A stretch of DNA of 13,732 bases from Actinomycetes bacterium (lineage in GTDB: Bacteria > Actinomycetota > Coriobacteriia > Coriobacteriales > JAEZXW01), in contig JAEZXW010000004.1 of the NCBI GenBank assembly GCA_023419515.1, forward strand, positions 1 through 13,732. Direction: 5' to 3'. Position numbers and translations under genes: made by a program. Under the pieces are notes generated by a model. The model did not search any database, was not told the origin of the DNA, and worked only from the letters and a program-made list of their open reading frames with translations. This document shows, in pieces, positions 6,857-13,512 of this stretch (the first letter of the stretch is position 1; the number at the start of each line of letters is the position of its first letter).

Positions 6857-9319
6857 TTACTCTTCGCGGATTACAGCGCCCGTTGCTCCTTGCAGTTTCT
6901 TGATGATTTTAGCATGAGCAGCATCGACCTCATTTCCAGTGAGGGTTCTATCTGCTGCTCGATAGGTCAACGAGAAGGTCAATGACTTTTTGCCGACACC
7001 TACGCGTTCATCATCGTAATAGACGTCAAAAAGGCGTACTGACTCAAGCAGCTTGCCACCTGCTGCCTGAATTACCTGAAGCAAACGCTCGCTGGGCACC
7101 TCATCATCAACCACGAGCGACAAATCCATGTCAATGCTTGGGTACGGCGGGATACCCACAAAGTCACCCGCAACCTGAGCAACACTGATGAGCGCCTGCT
7201 CATCGAGTTCAAATGCAGCAACGCGACCCTTGAGATCAAACTCGGCGGCATAGAGTGGATGCACCTCACCGAGCCAGCCGAGCTGTATCTTGCCTGCCCA
7301 GACGAGTGCTGCACGGCCTGGCTGGAGAAAACCGTAGCGCTCCTGGCGCTCATCTTCTGCGATTGGCGTGACGCGCAGTTTAGCGATGTGAAGCGCATGC
7401 GCAAGGTTCTCGAGCACTGCCTTGGCATCAAAAAAGTCGATCTCGACAGGCTTCTGCTGCCAGCCCTGATCAAACCACGAGCCCGCGAGCACGGCAGCAA
7501 TACGCTCAGTCTCACGTGGCTGGATGTTGTCCTTTTGTGTCACGAATACGGTGCCCATCTCATAGAGCTGGGCGCTCTTGATGCCATGTGCACGGTTATA
7601 TGCGAGTGACTGCATGAGGCCCGGTAGCAAGAGCTGACGAAGCACACCTTGCTCGCTCGAAATGGGGTTAAGCAAGCGCACAATGCGCTCTGGCTCAGGC
7701 ATGAGGTCGCCCTCATCAACCAACGAATAGGTCATAGTCTGAGAAACACCCGAAGCGCGCAGCGTCCTCGAGATCAAACGACGAATACGTTGCGTCTTGC
7801 TGAGCCCACCAGGATGACGACGAACCACGGGCAACGTTGATGGCACGCGCTCCATGCCCCAGAGACGTATGATCTCCTCATAAAGATCGATCTCGCGCTC
7901 AAGATCGGGGCGATAGGTTGGCACAATGACCTCAAGCGTGCCCTCGCCTGCCTCAGGCTGAGGGCTCACCGTGCAACCCAGGCGCGTGAGCGCACCGACC
8001 ATGAATTCGTCGGTAATCTCAGCACCCATGTGCTGACGGCAGCGCCCAGGGCGAAGCATGAGCGTTTTTGCCTGCACGGGCTCAGGGTAGACATCGACAA
8101 TACCCTGTAGTACTTCTCCTCCGGCAACCTCAGCAATCAAGGCGCAAGCAGCCTCTGAAGCAAGGGCTGACTGAGCAACGTCCACCCCGCGCTCATAGCG
8201 ACGGGACGACTCGCTAAAAAGCTGAAGACTACGGCTCGTGCGCGAGGTGTGCGCGCTCGAAAAGCCAGCAGACTCGATGACGATGCTAGTGGTGGCGTCA
8301 TCGACCTCCGTGCTTAAGCCACCCATCACACCCGCCAGGGCGACAGGTCTATCTGCCACGGTAATGACGGTCATATCGGGGTTCAGCTCGCGCTCCTGCT
8401 CATCGAGGGTCACCAAGGTCTCCCCCTCACGAGCAGCACGAACGCCAATCTCAACGCGGGCAAGCTCGCCAGCAGGCGTAACAACGCCACTGACTGCCGC
8501 CAGTTTATCGAGGTCAAACGCATGAAGCGGCTGACCCAGAAAGAACATGATGTAGTTGGTCACGTCAACAATGTTGTTGATAGAGCGAGCGCCGCAAGAT
8601 TCAACCTTGCGCTTGAGCCACTCAGGAGATGACCCCACCTTAACACCTTTGACGACACGCGCAGTGTAGCGCGGACAGCGACTCGTATCTTTGATCTCAA
8701 CGCTCACGTGGTTGGCAACGGGAGTCTCACCCTCCGTCACACGCGGCAGATCGAGGGAAAATTCCTGCTCATAAATGGCGGCTACCTCACGAGCAATGCC
8801 TGCCACCGACTCACAGTCTGGACGATTGGGCGTGATCTCCAGATCAAAGATCACATCAGACATGCCGCTGTAACGTGAAAACGGTACGCCAATGGGGGCA
8901 TCGTCCGGCAGAATCAAAATACCATCGTGCTCATCGCCCAGCCCAAGCTCACGAGCCGAGCAATTCATACCATTACTTGCCACGCCGCGCAGCTTTGACT
9001 TTTTGATCTTGAAGTCCCCGGGCAACACTGCGCCAACTTGAGCAGTCACGATGTGGTCGCCCTCGTTGAAATTTTGAGCGCCGCATACGATTTGCAGCAG
9101 CTCATCTGCACCAACGTCGACGTGAGTAACCCACAGATGATCTGAGTCGGGATGCTTTTCTTTTTTTACAATTTGAGCAGTGACAATAAGCTCGCTATCT
9201 TTGCCCGTATCAACGACCGACTCAACAGCGGTGCCAGTCTCTGAAAACCGATCCGCAAGCTCAGCAGGATCTTGAGGAAGTTCAACAAGTTCACGAAGCC
9301 ATGAGTATGCAACCTTCAT
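6857..9319 (-). CDS. pheT: Phenylalanyl-tRNA synthetase beta subunit
   Basis: An 820-residue subunit of the alpha2-beta2 enzyme that charges tRNA-Phe in the cytoplasm. The domain order is the full bacterial one: an EMAP-type tRNA-binding domain at about 39-150 (KKEKHPDSDHLWVTHVDVG, LRGVASNGMNCSARELG), the B3/B4 editing region at about 212-385 (IVDVTNYIMFFLGQPLHAFD, LAGVMGG, SRRYERGVD), B5 at about 412-485 (YEEIIRLWG), a catalytic-like domain, and the C-terminal ferredoxin-fold anticodon-binding domain at about 725-820. Length and motifs are normal. ATG at 9319 gives the family start MKVAYSWLRELV. Its ribosome site is weak (AGAAAGA seven bases away), and pheS ends 30 bases upstream, so expression probably depends on the same transcript as pheS. 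Confidence 0.98.
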   Translation of the reverse strand: MKVAYSWLRELVELPQDPAELADRFSETGTAVESVVDTGKDSELIVTAQIVKKEKHPDSDHLWVTHVDVGADELLQIVCGAQNFNEGDHIVTAQVGAVLPGDFKIKKSKLRGVASNGMNCSARELGLGDEHDGILILPDDAPIGVPFSRYSGMSDVIFDLEITPNRPDCESVAGIAREVAAIYEQEFSLDLPRVTEGETPVANHVSVEIKDTSRCPRYTARVVKGVKVGSSPEWLKRKVESCGARSINNIVDVTNYIMFFLGQPLHAFDLDKLAAVSGVVTPAGELARVEIGVRAAREGETLVTLDEQERELNPDMTVITVADRPVALAGVMGGLSTEVDDATTSIVIESAGFSSAHTSRTSRSLQLFSESSRRYERGVDVAQSALASEAACALIAEVAGGEVLQGIVDVYPEPVQAKTLMLRPGRCRQHMGAEITDEFMVGALTRLGCTVSPQPEAGEGTLEVIVPTYRPDLEREIDLYEEIIRLWGMERVPSTLPVVRRHPGGLSKTQRIRRLISRTLRASGVSQTMTYSLVDEGDLMPEPERIVRLLNPISSEQGVLRQLLLPGLMQSLAYNRAHGIKSAQLYEMGTVFVTQKDNIQPRETERIAAVLAGSWFDQGWQQKPVEIDFFDAKAVLENLAHALHIAKLRVTPIAEDERQERYGFLQPGRAALVWAGKIQLGWLGEVHPLYAAEFDLKGRVAAFELDEQALISVAQVAGDFVGIPPYPSIDMDLSLVVDDEVPSERLLQVIQAAGGKLLESVRLFDVYYDDERVGVGKKSLTFSLTYRAADRTLTGNEVDAAHAKIIKKLQGATGAVIREE

Positions 9320-9349
9320 TTTGCAATCTTTCTGTCTGAGCCTAACGGG

Positions 9350-10405
9350 TTAAAACTGACGCAAGAAGCGGGTGTCGCCACTGAGCAAGAGTCGCAAGTC
9401 TGGTAGGTCGTAGCGCAAGCATGCCACGCGCTCAACGCCGATACCAAAAGCAAAGCCGCGATACTCTTCTGGGTCGATATCGACAAAACCAAAGACGTTG
9501 GGGTCTACCATGCCCGCACCCAAGATCTCGATCCAGCCTTCGCCCTTACAAAAACGACAGCCCTCACCCTTGCAGAACGGACAAGACATATCGACCTCGC
9601 AAGAAGGCTCGGTAAACGGAAAAAAATGCGGGCGAAAACGCATCTTGATGTCTTTGCCAAAAAGCTCGCGCACGAAGTACTCGAGGGTGCCCTTAAGGTC
9701 TCCAAAGGTCACGTCCTTATCGACCACGAGACCTTCAATCTGCGTAAACTGCGGCAGGTGCGAAGGGTCGGCAACGTCGCGACGATATACCTTACCAGGA
9801 GCAATCATGTAGATCGGGGGCTTTAAGCTTTCCATGGTGTGGACCTGCACACCTGAAGTCTGGCTGCGCAAAAGCACATCGGACTCTCCCGCAATGTGAC
9901 CCTGCTCACCGAGGGCGCTTGCCAGGTAAAACGTGTCTTGCATTGAGCGCGCTGGGTGATCTTTGGGGGTATTAAGCGCGGTGAAATTATAGTAATCGGT
10001 CTCCGCTTGGGGACCTTCGTACACGCGATAGCCGATGCCGACAAAGATGTCTTCGATCTCCTCGATAATCTGATCGATTACGTGCTGTGAGCCCACAGAA
10101 ATAGTTTTTGCAGGCAAGGTGACATCAATGGCATCCGACAAAAGCTTTTGCTCGAGCGCCTGAGCTTCGAGCAGTTGACGACGGCTCTCAAGTGCAGATT
10201 CAACGGTCTGTCTCACCTCGTTAGCTTTTTTACCAACAAGGGGACGATCCTGAGGATCAACCTGCTTCATGCCCTGCAAAATCTGGGTGAGCGATCCTTT
10301 CTTACCAAGCACCGCAACGCGAATCGCATCAAGCTCCTTAAGGTCGCCTGCACCGAGCACTTGGTCGTTGATGCTTCTTTGAATTTCTTCGAGCTTTTGA
10401 AGCAC
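9350..10405 (-). CDS. pheS: Phenylalanyl-tRNA synthetase alpha subunit
   Basis: A 351-residue class II synthetase subunit carrying the active site for phenylalanine and ATP. An N-terminal coiled-coil arm (about 1-85) contacts tRNA. The catalytic domain has HPARSMQDTFYL at 150-161, the motif 2 region YRRDVADPSHLPQFTQIEG at 207-225, and motif 3 FGIGVERV at 320-327. An insert with Cys275, 278, 283 and 286 (CPFCKGEGCRFC) looks like a small zinc-binding loop, seen in some bacterial PheS proteins, and is followed by GWIEILGAGMVDP. The start is GTG at 10405: GAGGAG lies six bases upstream and the protein then begins LQKLEEI, as in the family. A reading from 10438 adds 11 residues without a ribosome site. 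It lies 96 bases after rplT and 30 before pheT. Confidence 0.97.
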   Translation of the reverse strand: MLQKLEEIQRSINDQVLGAGDLKELDAIRVAVLGKKGSLTQILQGMKQVDPQDRPLVGKKANEVRQTVESALESRRQLLEAQALEQKLLSDAIDVTLPAKTISVGSQHVIDQIIEEIEDIFVGIGYRVYEGPQAETDYYNFTALNTPKDHPARSMQDTFYLASALGEQGHIAGESDVLLRSQTSGVQVHTMESLKPPIYMIAPGKVYRRDVADPSHLPQFTQIEGLVVDKDVTFGDLKGTLEYFVRELFGKDIKMRFRPHFFPFTEPSCEVDMSCPFCKGEGCRFCKGEGWIEILGAGMVDPNVFGFVDIDPEEYRGFAFGIGVERVACLRYDLPDLRLLLSGDTRFLRQF

Positions 10406-10429
10406 AATTCTCTCCTCAAGTAATGGGAA

Positions 10430-10468
10430 ATGACGCACACCTCATCACGCGGACAAGGCATGCGTCAT
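10430..10468 (-). other. Hairpin in the rplT-pheS gap
   Basis: An 8-bp perfect stem, ATGACGCA with TGCGTCAT, encloses 23 bases. A smaller CAACA-TGTTG hairpin lies beside it at 10476-10488. Neither is followed by a T run, so neither is a normal terminator. They could mark a processing site or act on pheS translation. No Phe-rich leader peptide is present. Confidence 0.4.
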
Positions 10469-10501
10469 CTACAATCAACAATCTGTTGTTAGTGAGGTAA
10501 T

Positions 10502-10852
10502 TTAAGCCTCTTTAACCTGAGCGACCAGGTCTGCGAATGACTGAGGATCGTTTACTGCAATGTCAGCCAAAACCTTGCGGTCAAGCTCAATGCCCTTCTC
10601 CTTCAAGCCAAACATAAAGCGTGAGTAACTCACACCGTTAAGACGGCAAGCAGCATTGATGCGGGTGATCCACAGGCGACGGATCTCACGCTTCTTAGCG
10701 CGACGATCCCGATATGCGTGCTGATAGGAATGCTGAACCTGCTCTTTAGCGCTGCGGTACAAACGGGACTTTGCGCCGTAATAACCCTTAGCAGCCTTTA
10801 AGACCTCGCGGCGCTTTTTGCGTGCGTTAACAGAACGCTTAACACGTGCCAT
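10502..10852 (-). CDS. rplT: Large-subunit ribosomal protein L20
   Basis: A 116-residue basic ribosomal protein, the usual length, that binds 23S rRNA early in large-subunit assembly. The sequence is typical throughout: MARVKRSVNARKKRREVLK at the start, KGYYGAKSRLYRSAKEQV, RDRRAKKREIRRLWITRINAA, and a C-terminal half ending DLVAQVKEA. In E. coli and Bacillus L20 represses translation or transcription of its own operon, which makes it a candidate effector for the infC leader here. ATG at 10852 has GGAGGT nine bases upstream. It follows rpmI by 20 bases. Confidence 0.98.
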   Translation of the reverse strand: MARVKRSVNARKKRREVLKAAKGYYGAKSRLYRSAKEQVQHSYQHAYRDRRAKKREIRRLWITRINAACRLNGVSYSRFMFGLKEKGIELDRKVLADIAVNDPQSFADLVAQVKEA

Positions 10853-10872
10853 ATATATCTAACCTCCGATAA

Positions 10873-11064
10873 CTATTGAATGCGCGTTGAAACGTTCTTG
10901 GCGTCACCTGGAGCCAGTACCGTCTCTTTCCTAAAGTTACGCTTACGCTTTTGAGACTTCTTCGTCAGAATGTGGCTCTTAAACGCCTTGCCACGCATGA
11001 TCTTGCCCGTACCAGTACGGCGAAAACGCTTTGCGCTTCCCTTATGCGTCTTCATCTTTGGCAT
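10873..11064 (-). CDS. rpmI: Large-subunit ribosomal protein L35
   Basis: A 63-residue, very basic ribosomal protein of normal length. The typical opening MPKMKTHKGSAKRFRRTGTGK is followed by KAFKSHILTKKSQKRKRNFRK. ATG at 11064 is preceded by AAGGAG ten bases upstream. It lies 17 bases after infC and 20 before rplT, in the standard infC-rpmI-rplT order. Confidence 0.98.
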   Translation of the reverse strand: MPKMKTHKGSAKRFRRTGTGKIMRGKAFKSHILTKKSQKRKRNFRKETVLAPGDAKNVSTRIQ

Positions 11065-11081
11065 AACTCACAAACTCCTTA

Positions 11082-11612
11082 CTATTTCTTCTGCGACTTT
11101 TTGGCTGGAGCAAGCATCATGTGCATGTTGCGCCCCTCCATCTTGGGAGCCGACTCGACCACGGCGATCTCCTGCAAATCCTCAGCAAGACGCTCGAGAA
11201 CCTTGAGGCCGACCTCGGGGTGAGCCATCTCTCGACCGCGAAACATAATCGTGATCTTGACCTTGGCTCCTGAATCCAAAAAGCGAATGATGTGGCGCTT
11301 TTTTGTTTCGTAGTCTCCCACATCAATTTTTGGACGAAACTTCATCTCTTTAATATCAATACGAGTCTGCTTTTTCTTGGCCTCTTTTGCCTTCATTGCC
11401 TGCTCGTATTTGAACTTGCCGTAATCCATCACCTTGCAGACCGGCGGATCTGCATTGGGCGAAATTTCAACAAGATCGAGACCTTGGTTGTCTGCCACGC
11501 GCTGTGCATCATCGATACCAAAGATACCGAGCTGACTACCATCAGCACCAATCAAGCGACACACTCGGGTGCGGATGCGGTCGTTAATGCGTGGCTCATC
11601 GCTCCTTGTTAT
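11082..11612 (-). CDS. infC: Translation initiation factor IF-3, probable AUA start
   Basis: A 176-residue factor, normal length, that binds the 30S subunit, prevents premature 50S joining and rejects non-canonical start codons. The N-terminal domain begins TRSDEPRINDRIRTRVCRLIGADG. The IF-3 signature KVMDYGKFKYEQAMK lies at 60-74, followed by the lysine-rich linker and the C-terminal domain with KEMKFRPKID and MFRGREMAHPEVG. I place the start at ATA (11612) because GGAGGTG sits at ideal distance before it (eight bases from GGAGG), and because IF-3 proteins begin close to this point. The only in-frame ATG upstream (11642) lies right behind the leader terminator, has no ribosome site, and would translate through the Shine-Dalgarno sequence. 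Non-AUG starts (usually AUU) are a known device for IF-3 autoregulation. The stop is TAG. Confidence 0.93.
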   Translation of the reverse strand: MTRSDEPRINDRIRTRVCRLIGADGSQLGIFGIDDAQRVADNQGLDLVEISPNADPPVCKVMDYGKFKYEQAMKAKEAKKKQTRIDIKEMKFRPKIDVGDYETKKRHIIRFLDSGAKVKITIMFRGREMAHPEVGLKVLERLAEDLQEIAVVESAPKMEGRNMHMMLAPAKKSQKK

Positions 11613-11618
11613 TGCGCA

Positions 11619-11625
11619 CACCTCC
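11619..11625 (-). promoter_or_regulatory. Strong ribosome binding site that selects the infC AUA start
   Basis: GGAGGTG on the minus strand, with eight bases from GGAGG to ATA at 11612. It is the best Shine-Dalgarno match in the cluster and has no ATG, GTG or TTG at proper distance in frame. Confidence 0.7.
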
Positions 11626-11648
11626 AACAGGGTACTTGCCATACGAGT

Positions 11649-11691
11649 AATAAAAAATCCGCATACCTTGCAGCGAAACGCAGGTATCCGG
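11649..11691 (-). terminator. infC: Leader terminator (attenuator) upstream of infC
   Basis: On the minus strand a GC-rich stem pairs CCGGATACCTGC with GCAAGGTATGCGG (one bulged A, one mismatch) around an 8-base loop, followed directly by ATTTTTTATT. It sits between the promoter at 11878-11906 and the infC ribosome site, so transcripts must pass it to reach the genes. This is the layout of transcription attenuation. Which signal controls read-through is not visible; L20 or IF-3 feedback would fit the genes downstream. Confidence 0.75.
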
Positions 11692-11871
11692 ATCGACAAA
11701 TCAAAGGATCTTGACGGGGCGAGTACCACGGTTGTTGTTCAGCAACTGATAAGTGCGCCGACCATAGATCGCAGGTTGTTTTGTATCAGACCAGACAGCT
11801 GCCCATTTAAGCGCCGCAAGGTGGGGACACACGAGGCATCCCGCTTCGTATGCATCACACACGTGATGCGA
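11650..11871 (-). promoter_or_regulatory. Structured 5' leader of the infC-rpmI-rplT-pheS-pheT operon
   Basis: The inferred transcript starts near 11871 and runs about 260 bases to infC. It opens almost at once with a perfect 7-bp hairpin (GCATCAC-GTGT-GTGATGC, plus 11852-11869), then a weaker stem (11831-11849), then a CTGATA/TATCAG pairing that closes 11746-11789, then the terminator. The word ACCTGCG occurs twice, once inside the CTGATA/TATCAG stem-loop and once in the left arm of the terminator, so the terminator's right arm has two possible partners. I cannot match it confidently to a known leader class such as the L20 leader. Confidence 0.5.
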
Positions 11872-11877
11872 CTTGCT

Positions 11878-11906
11878 ACTATAGCGAAGCTCATGCACAT
11901 ACGCAA
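11878..11906 (-). promoter_or_regulatory. Promoter of the infC operon
   Basis: TTGCGT (11901-11906) and TATAGT (11878-11883) on the minus strand are separated by exactly 17 bases. This is the best sigma-70-type promoter in the window. Start of transcription is expected near 11871. Confidence 0.7.
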
Positions 11907-12071
11907 GCTAGCACTGGTGAAACGTGGCTAAATTGTGTGGGTGCGAGGATGCTAAAAGTGCGAGCACAAGCATGCGACGGCCTAGCTCCTGGCTCGCAGC
12001 GCAATTGTTGGTGAGGCTGTTGGTGCTAAAGCTATGGGACAAAAATCGCGGCATAAAAATTTCTATGCAGT
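11907..12071. other. Intergenic spacer between the infC promoter and the tRNA-Leu promoter
   Basis: No gene is supported in these 165 bases. One inverted repeat stands out: ATGCT-AAAA-GTGC-GA-GCAC-A-AGCAT at 11949-11973, a DNA palindrome that could be a regulator site or a small RNA hairpin. AT-rich sequence at 12040-12065 may favour the tRNA promoter as an UP-like element. Otherwise I see nothing in it. Confidence 0.4.
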
Positions 12072-12103
12072 TTGCGATAAAATCCGCGAAGTTCTGCTAT
12101 GCT
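12072..12103 (+). promoter_or_regulatory. Possible promoter of the tRNA-Leu gene
   Basis: TATGCT at 12098-12103 is preceded by TG at the extended -10 position. TTGCGA at 12072-12077 is a -35 candidate, but the 20-base spacer is long, so the extended -10 may act with little help from a -35. Transcription would begin near 12110, about 29 bases before the tRNA. Confidence 0.4.
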
Positions 12104-12138
12104 CTTACATCTGATGCGCCGTGAGCGCACATCTACTT

Positions 12139-12222
12139 GCCCGAGTGGCGGAATGGCAGACGCGGAGGTCTCAAAAACCTTTGGGGCAACCCGTGTGAGT
12201 TCGACTCTCACCTCGGGCACCA
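12139..12222 (+). tRNA. tRNA-Leu, anticodon CAA (reads UUG)
   Basis: An 84-base tRNA with a long variable arm, as class II leucine tRNAs have. The acceptor stem GCCCGAG pairs perfectly with CTCGGGC, the discriminator is A and the CCA end is encoded (12220-12222). The anticodon loop CTCAAAA (12170-12176) carries CAA at 12172-12174, closed by a GAGGT/ACCTT stem with one G-U pair. The T loop is TTCGACT. It stands alone on the plus strand, upstream of and divergent from the infC operon. Confidence 0.97.
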
Positions 12223-12233
12223 TCGAACATAAC

Positions 12234-12266
12234 GATGATATATGTGTCATAAGCGCATGTATCATC
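12234..12266 (+). other. Hairpin just after tRNA-Leu
   Basis: GATGATA pairs with TATCATC, with an inner ATG/CAT pairing, around an 11-base loop. It begins 12 bases after the mature tRNA end and lacks a T run. A likely role is in 3' end processing of the precursor, but this is inference. Confidence 0.4.
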
Positions 12267-12269
12267 TAC

Positions 12270-12303
12270 AAAAAAAAGCGCCTATGACAGGCGCTTTTTT
12301 ATT
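12270..12303. terminator. Bidirectional intrinsic terminator
   Basis: AGCGCCT (12277-12283) pairs with AGGCGCT (12289-12295) around a 5-base loop, with an A run before it and a T run (12295-12300, then ATT) after it. It ends the tRNA-Leu transcript on the plus strand and, read on the minus strand, can end the aldolase transcript whose stop codon lies about 125 bases upstream. Between it and the aldolase stop (12304-12427) I see nothing except a run of seven C at 12408-12414. Confidence 0.9.
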
Positions 12304-12427
12304 GCACGTGGATTGTGACGTCGCTACTATCACATGGCGGTAGCCGATAGCAGATCTCGAAGCCAACAGCTCTGGGAATCAAGCCTGTGAGCTCAACGTA
12401 TCTCCAGCCCCCCCTAGACTTCAACCC

Positions 12428-13369
12428 TTAGGCGAGCTTGAAGTCTTCCTTGCCCTCAAAGACATCCATTGCCTCTTGCGGATCATAATCAGCGAGGGTA
12501 ATAGCACTGATTGCCTTAGTCAGGCGGACTGCTTCATCGAGTGAACGCTGGTGAATGTTGCGACCCGTTGCATTACCCACCGCACCACCGATGGTGATCT
12601 GTTCATAGAGCTGCGTGAGAAAGGTTTGGGCATCAACCGTCGAGCCACCTGCGCACACCAGACCACAGCGGCCGGATGCAACCGAAGCACGGTGCAAAAG
12701 CTCAGCAGAACTTGCAGCGTCGGTGCCTTTTGGTGGGTTAACCTTAACGAAGTCAGCACCCAGACACAGCGCAACGCCAGCAGCTCCAGCGATGAGATCT
12801 GCATCCTTCTCGTCAGTCACGGCCTTGCCGCGTGGATAAATCCAGAGCACGACCAACAAACCGTTAGCATGGCACTGAGCAATGAGCTCGCCAGCCTCAC
12901 GCAACATGTCTGCCTCATACTCGCTGCCCAGATAGATGGTGTAGCCAATGCCGACGATGTTCACGCCAGCCTCACGCATGTCGAGCACCCAACCCAAATC
13001 ATGCAGCTGCGCTGAATAGGGATCCTGCTGTGAAGTCTTGACCAGGTGAGTCTTGGAATTCATCTTCACGAGATAGTTGATGCTAGGGTAATCTTGGGCG
13101 TAATGTGCGATCAGCCCGCGCTGGCCTGCCAACACACCAATCTCACCCTGATCGCCAATCTTAAACAGGTGCTCAGGATCTGCATCCTGCTCATGAATAC
13201 CCTCGCCAAAGAAGTCATCGTTGAGGTGCTCGATCTTTTGATCGCAAGCAAACAACATCAGGCGACCCGTGCCGCGGGTTGCTGCCATCATGTTGTCGAT
13301 ATACGTCTCACGAAACTCAGGCATAACGTCCAAAGGAACGCGAACCTCTTCACGAGTAATCTTGGGCAT
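12428..13369 (-). CDS. Class I fructose-bisphosphate aldolase, archaeal (DhnA/FbaB) type
   Basis: A 313-residue Schiff-base aldolase of the DeoC/LacD/DhnA TIM-barrel superfamily, expected to split fructose 1,6-bisphosphate into dihydroxyacetone phosphate and glyceraldehyde 3-phosphate in glycolysis and to run in reverse in gluconeogenesis. LFACDQKIEHLN at 39-50 carries the conserved Asp43 and Lys45. Lys209 in GADFVKVNPPKG is the expected Schiff-base lysine. CAGGSTVD at 239-246 and GNATGRNIHQR at 265-275 form the phosphate-binding loops. Length and motifs agree with the group, although related aldolases act on other sugar phosphates, so the substrate is not certain. ATG at 13369 has AAAGGA six bases upstream. 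It has its own promoter and is not clearly in an operon. Confidence 0.9.
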   Translation of the reverse strand: MPKITREEVRVPLDVMPEFRETYIDNMMAATRGTGRLMLFACDQKIEHLNDDFFGEGIHEQDADPEHLFKIGDQGEIGVLAGQRGLIAHYAQDYPSINYLVKMNSKTHLVKTSQQDPYSAQLHDLGWVLDMREAGVNIVGIGYTIYLGSEYEADMLREAGELIAQCHANGLLVVLWIYPRGKAVTDEKDADLIAGAAGVALCLGADFVKVNPPKGTDAASSAELLHRASVASGRCGLVCAGGSTVDAQTFLTQLYEQITIGGAVGNATGRNIHQRSLDEAVRLTKAISAITLADYDPQEAMDVFEGKEDFKLA

Positions 13370-13427
13370 TGCCTATCCTTTCTTTTGCTTCGACACAGCA
13401 AGTGGCTGCATCTTTGATTTGCTCTCC

Positions 13428-13438
13428 ATCATATCAGG
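13428..13438 (-). promoter_or_regulatory. Extended -10 promoter of the aldolase gene
   Basis: On the minus strand TATGAT (13428-13433) is preceded by TG at the extended -10 position. No good -35 lies 17 bases upstream, as is common for extended -10 promoters. The start would be near 13421, giving a leader of about 50 bases. Confidence 0.5.
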
Positions 13439-13512
13439 TGTTGCTGTCGTATTGGTGCACTGTCGCCAGAAGGCTCGCCGGAAAGCCAATCCTCAATCAG
13501 CCATTAAGGAAG

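Noticed and set aside
10406..10501. Phe-rich leader peptide (pheM-like) before pheS.
   Set aside because: The short ORFs there have no run of Phe codons and no terminator follows.
11720..11745. T-box-like GTGGTAC in the infC leader, whose UGGU would suit tRNA-Phe.
   Set aside because: The rest of the T-box consensus does not fit, no Phe specifier codon (TTC or TTT) occurs in the first 60 bases of the inferred transcript, and the antiterminator pairing with the terminator arm is only about four pairs.
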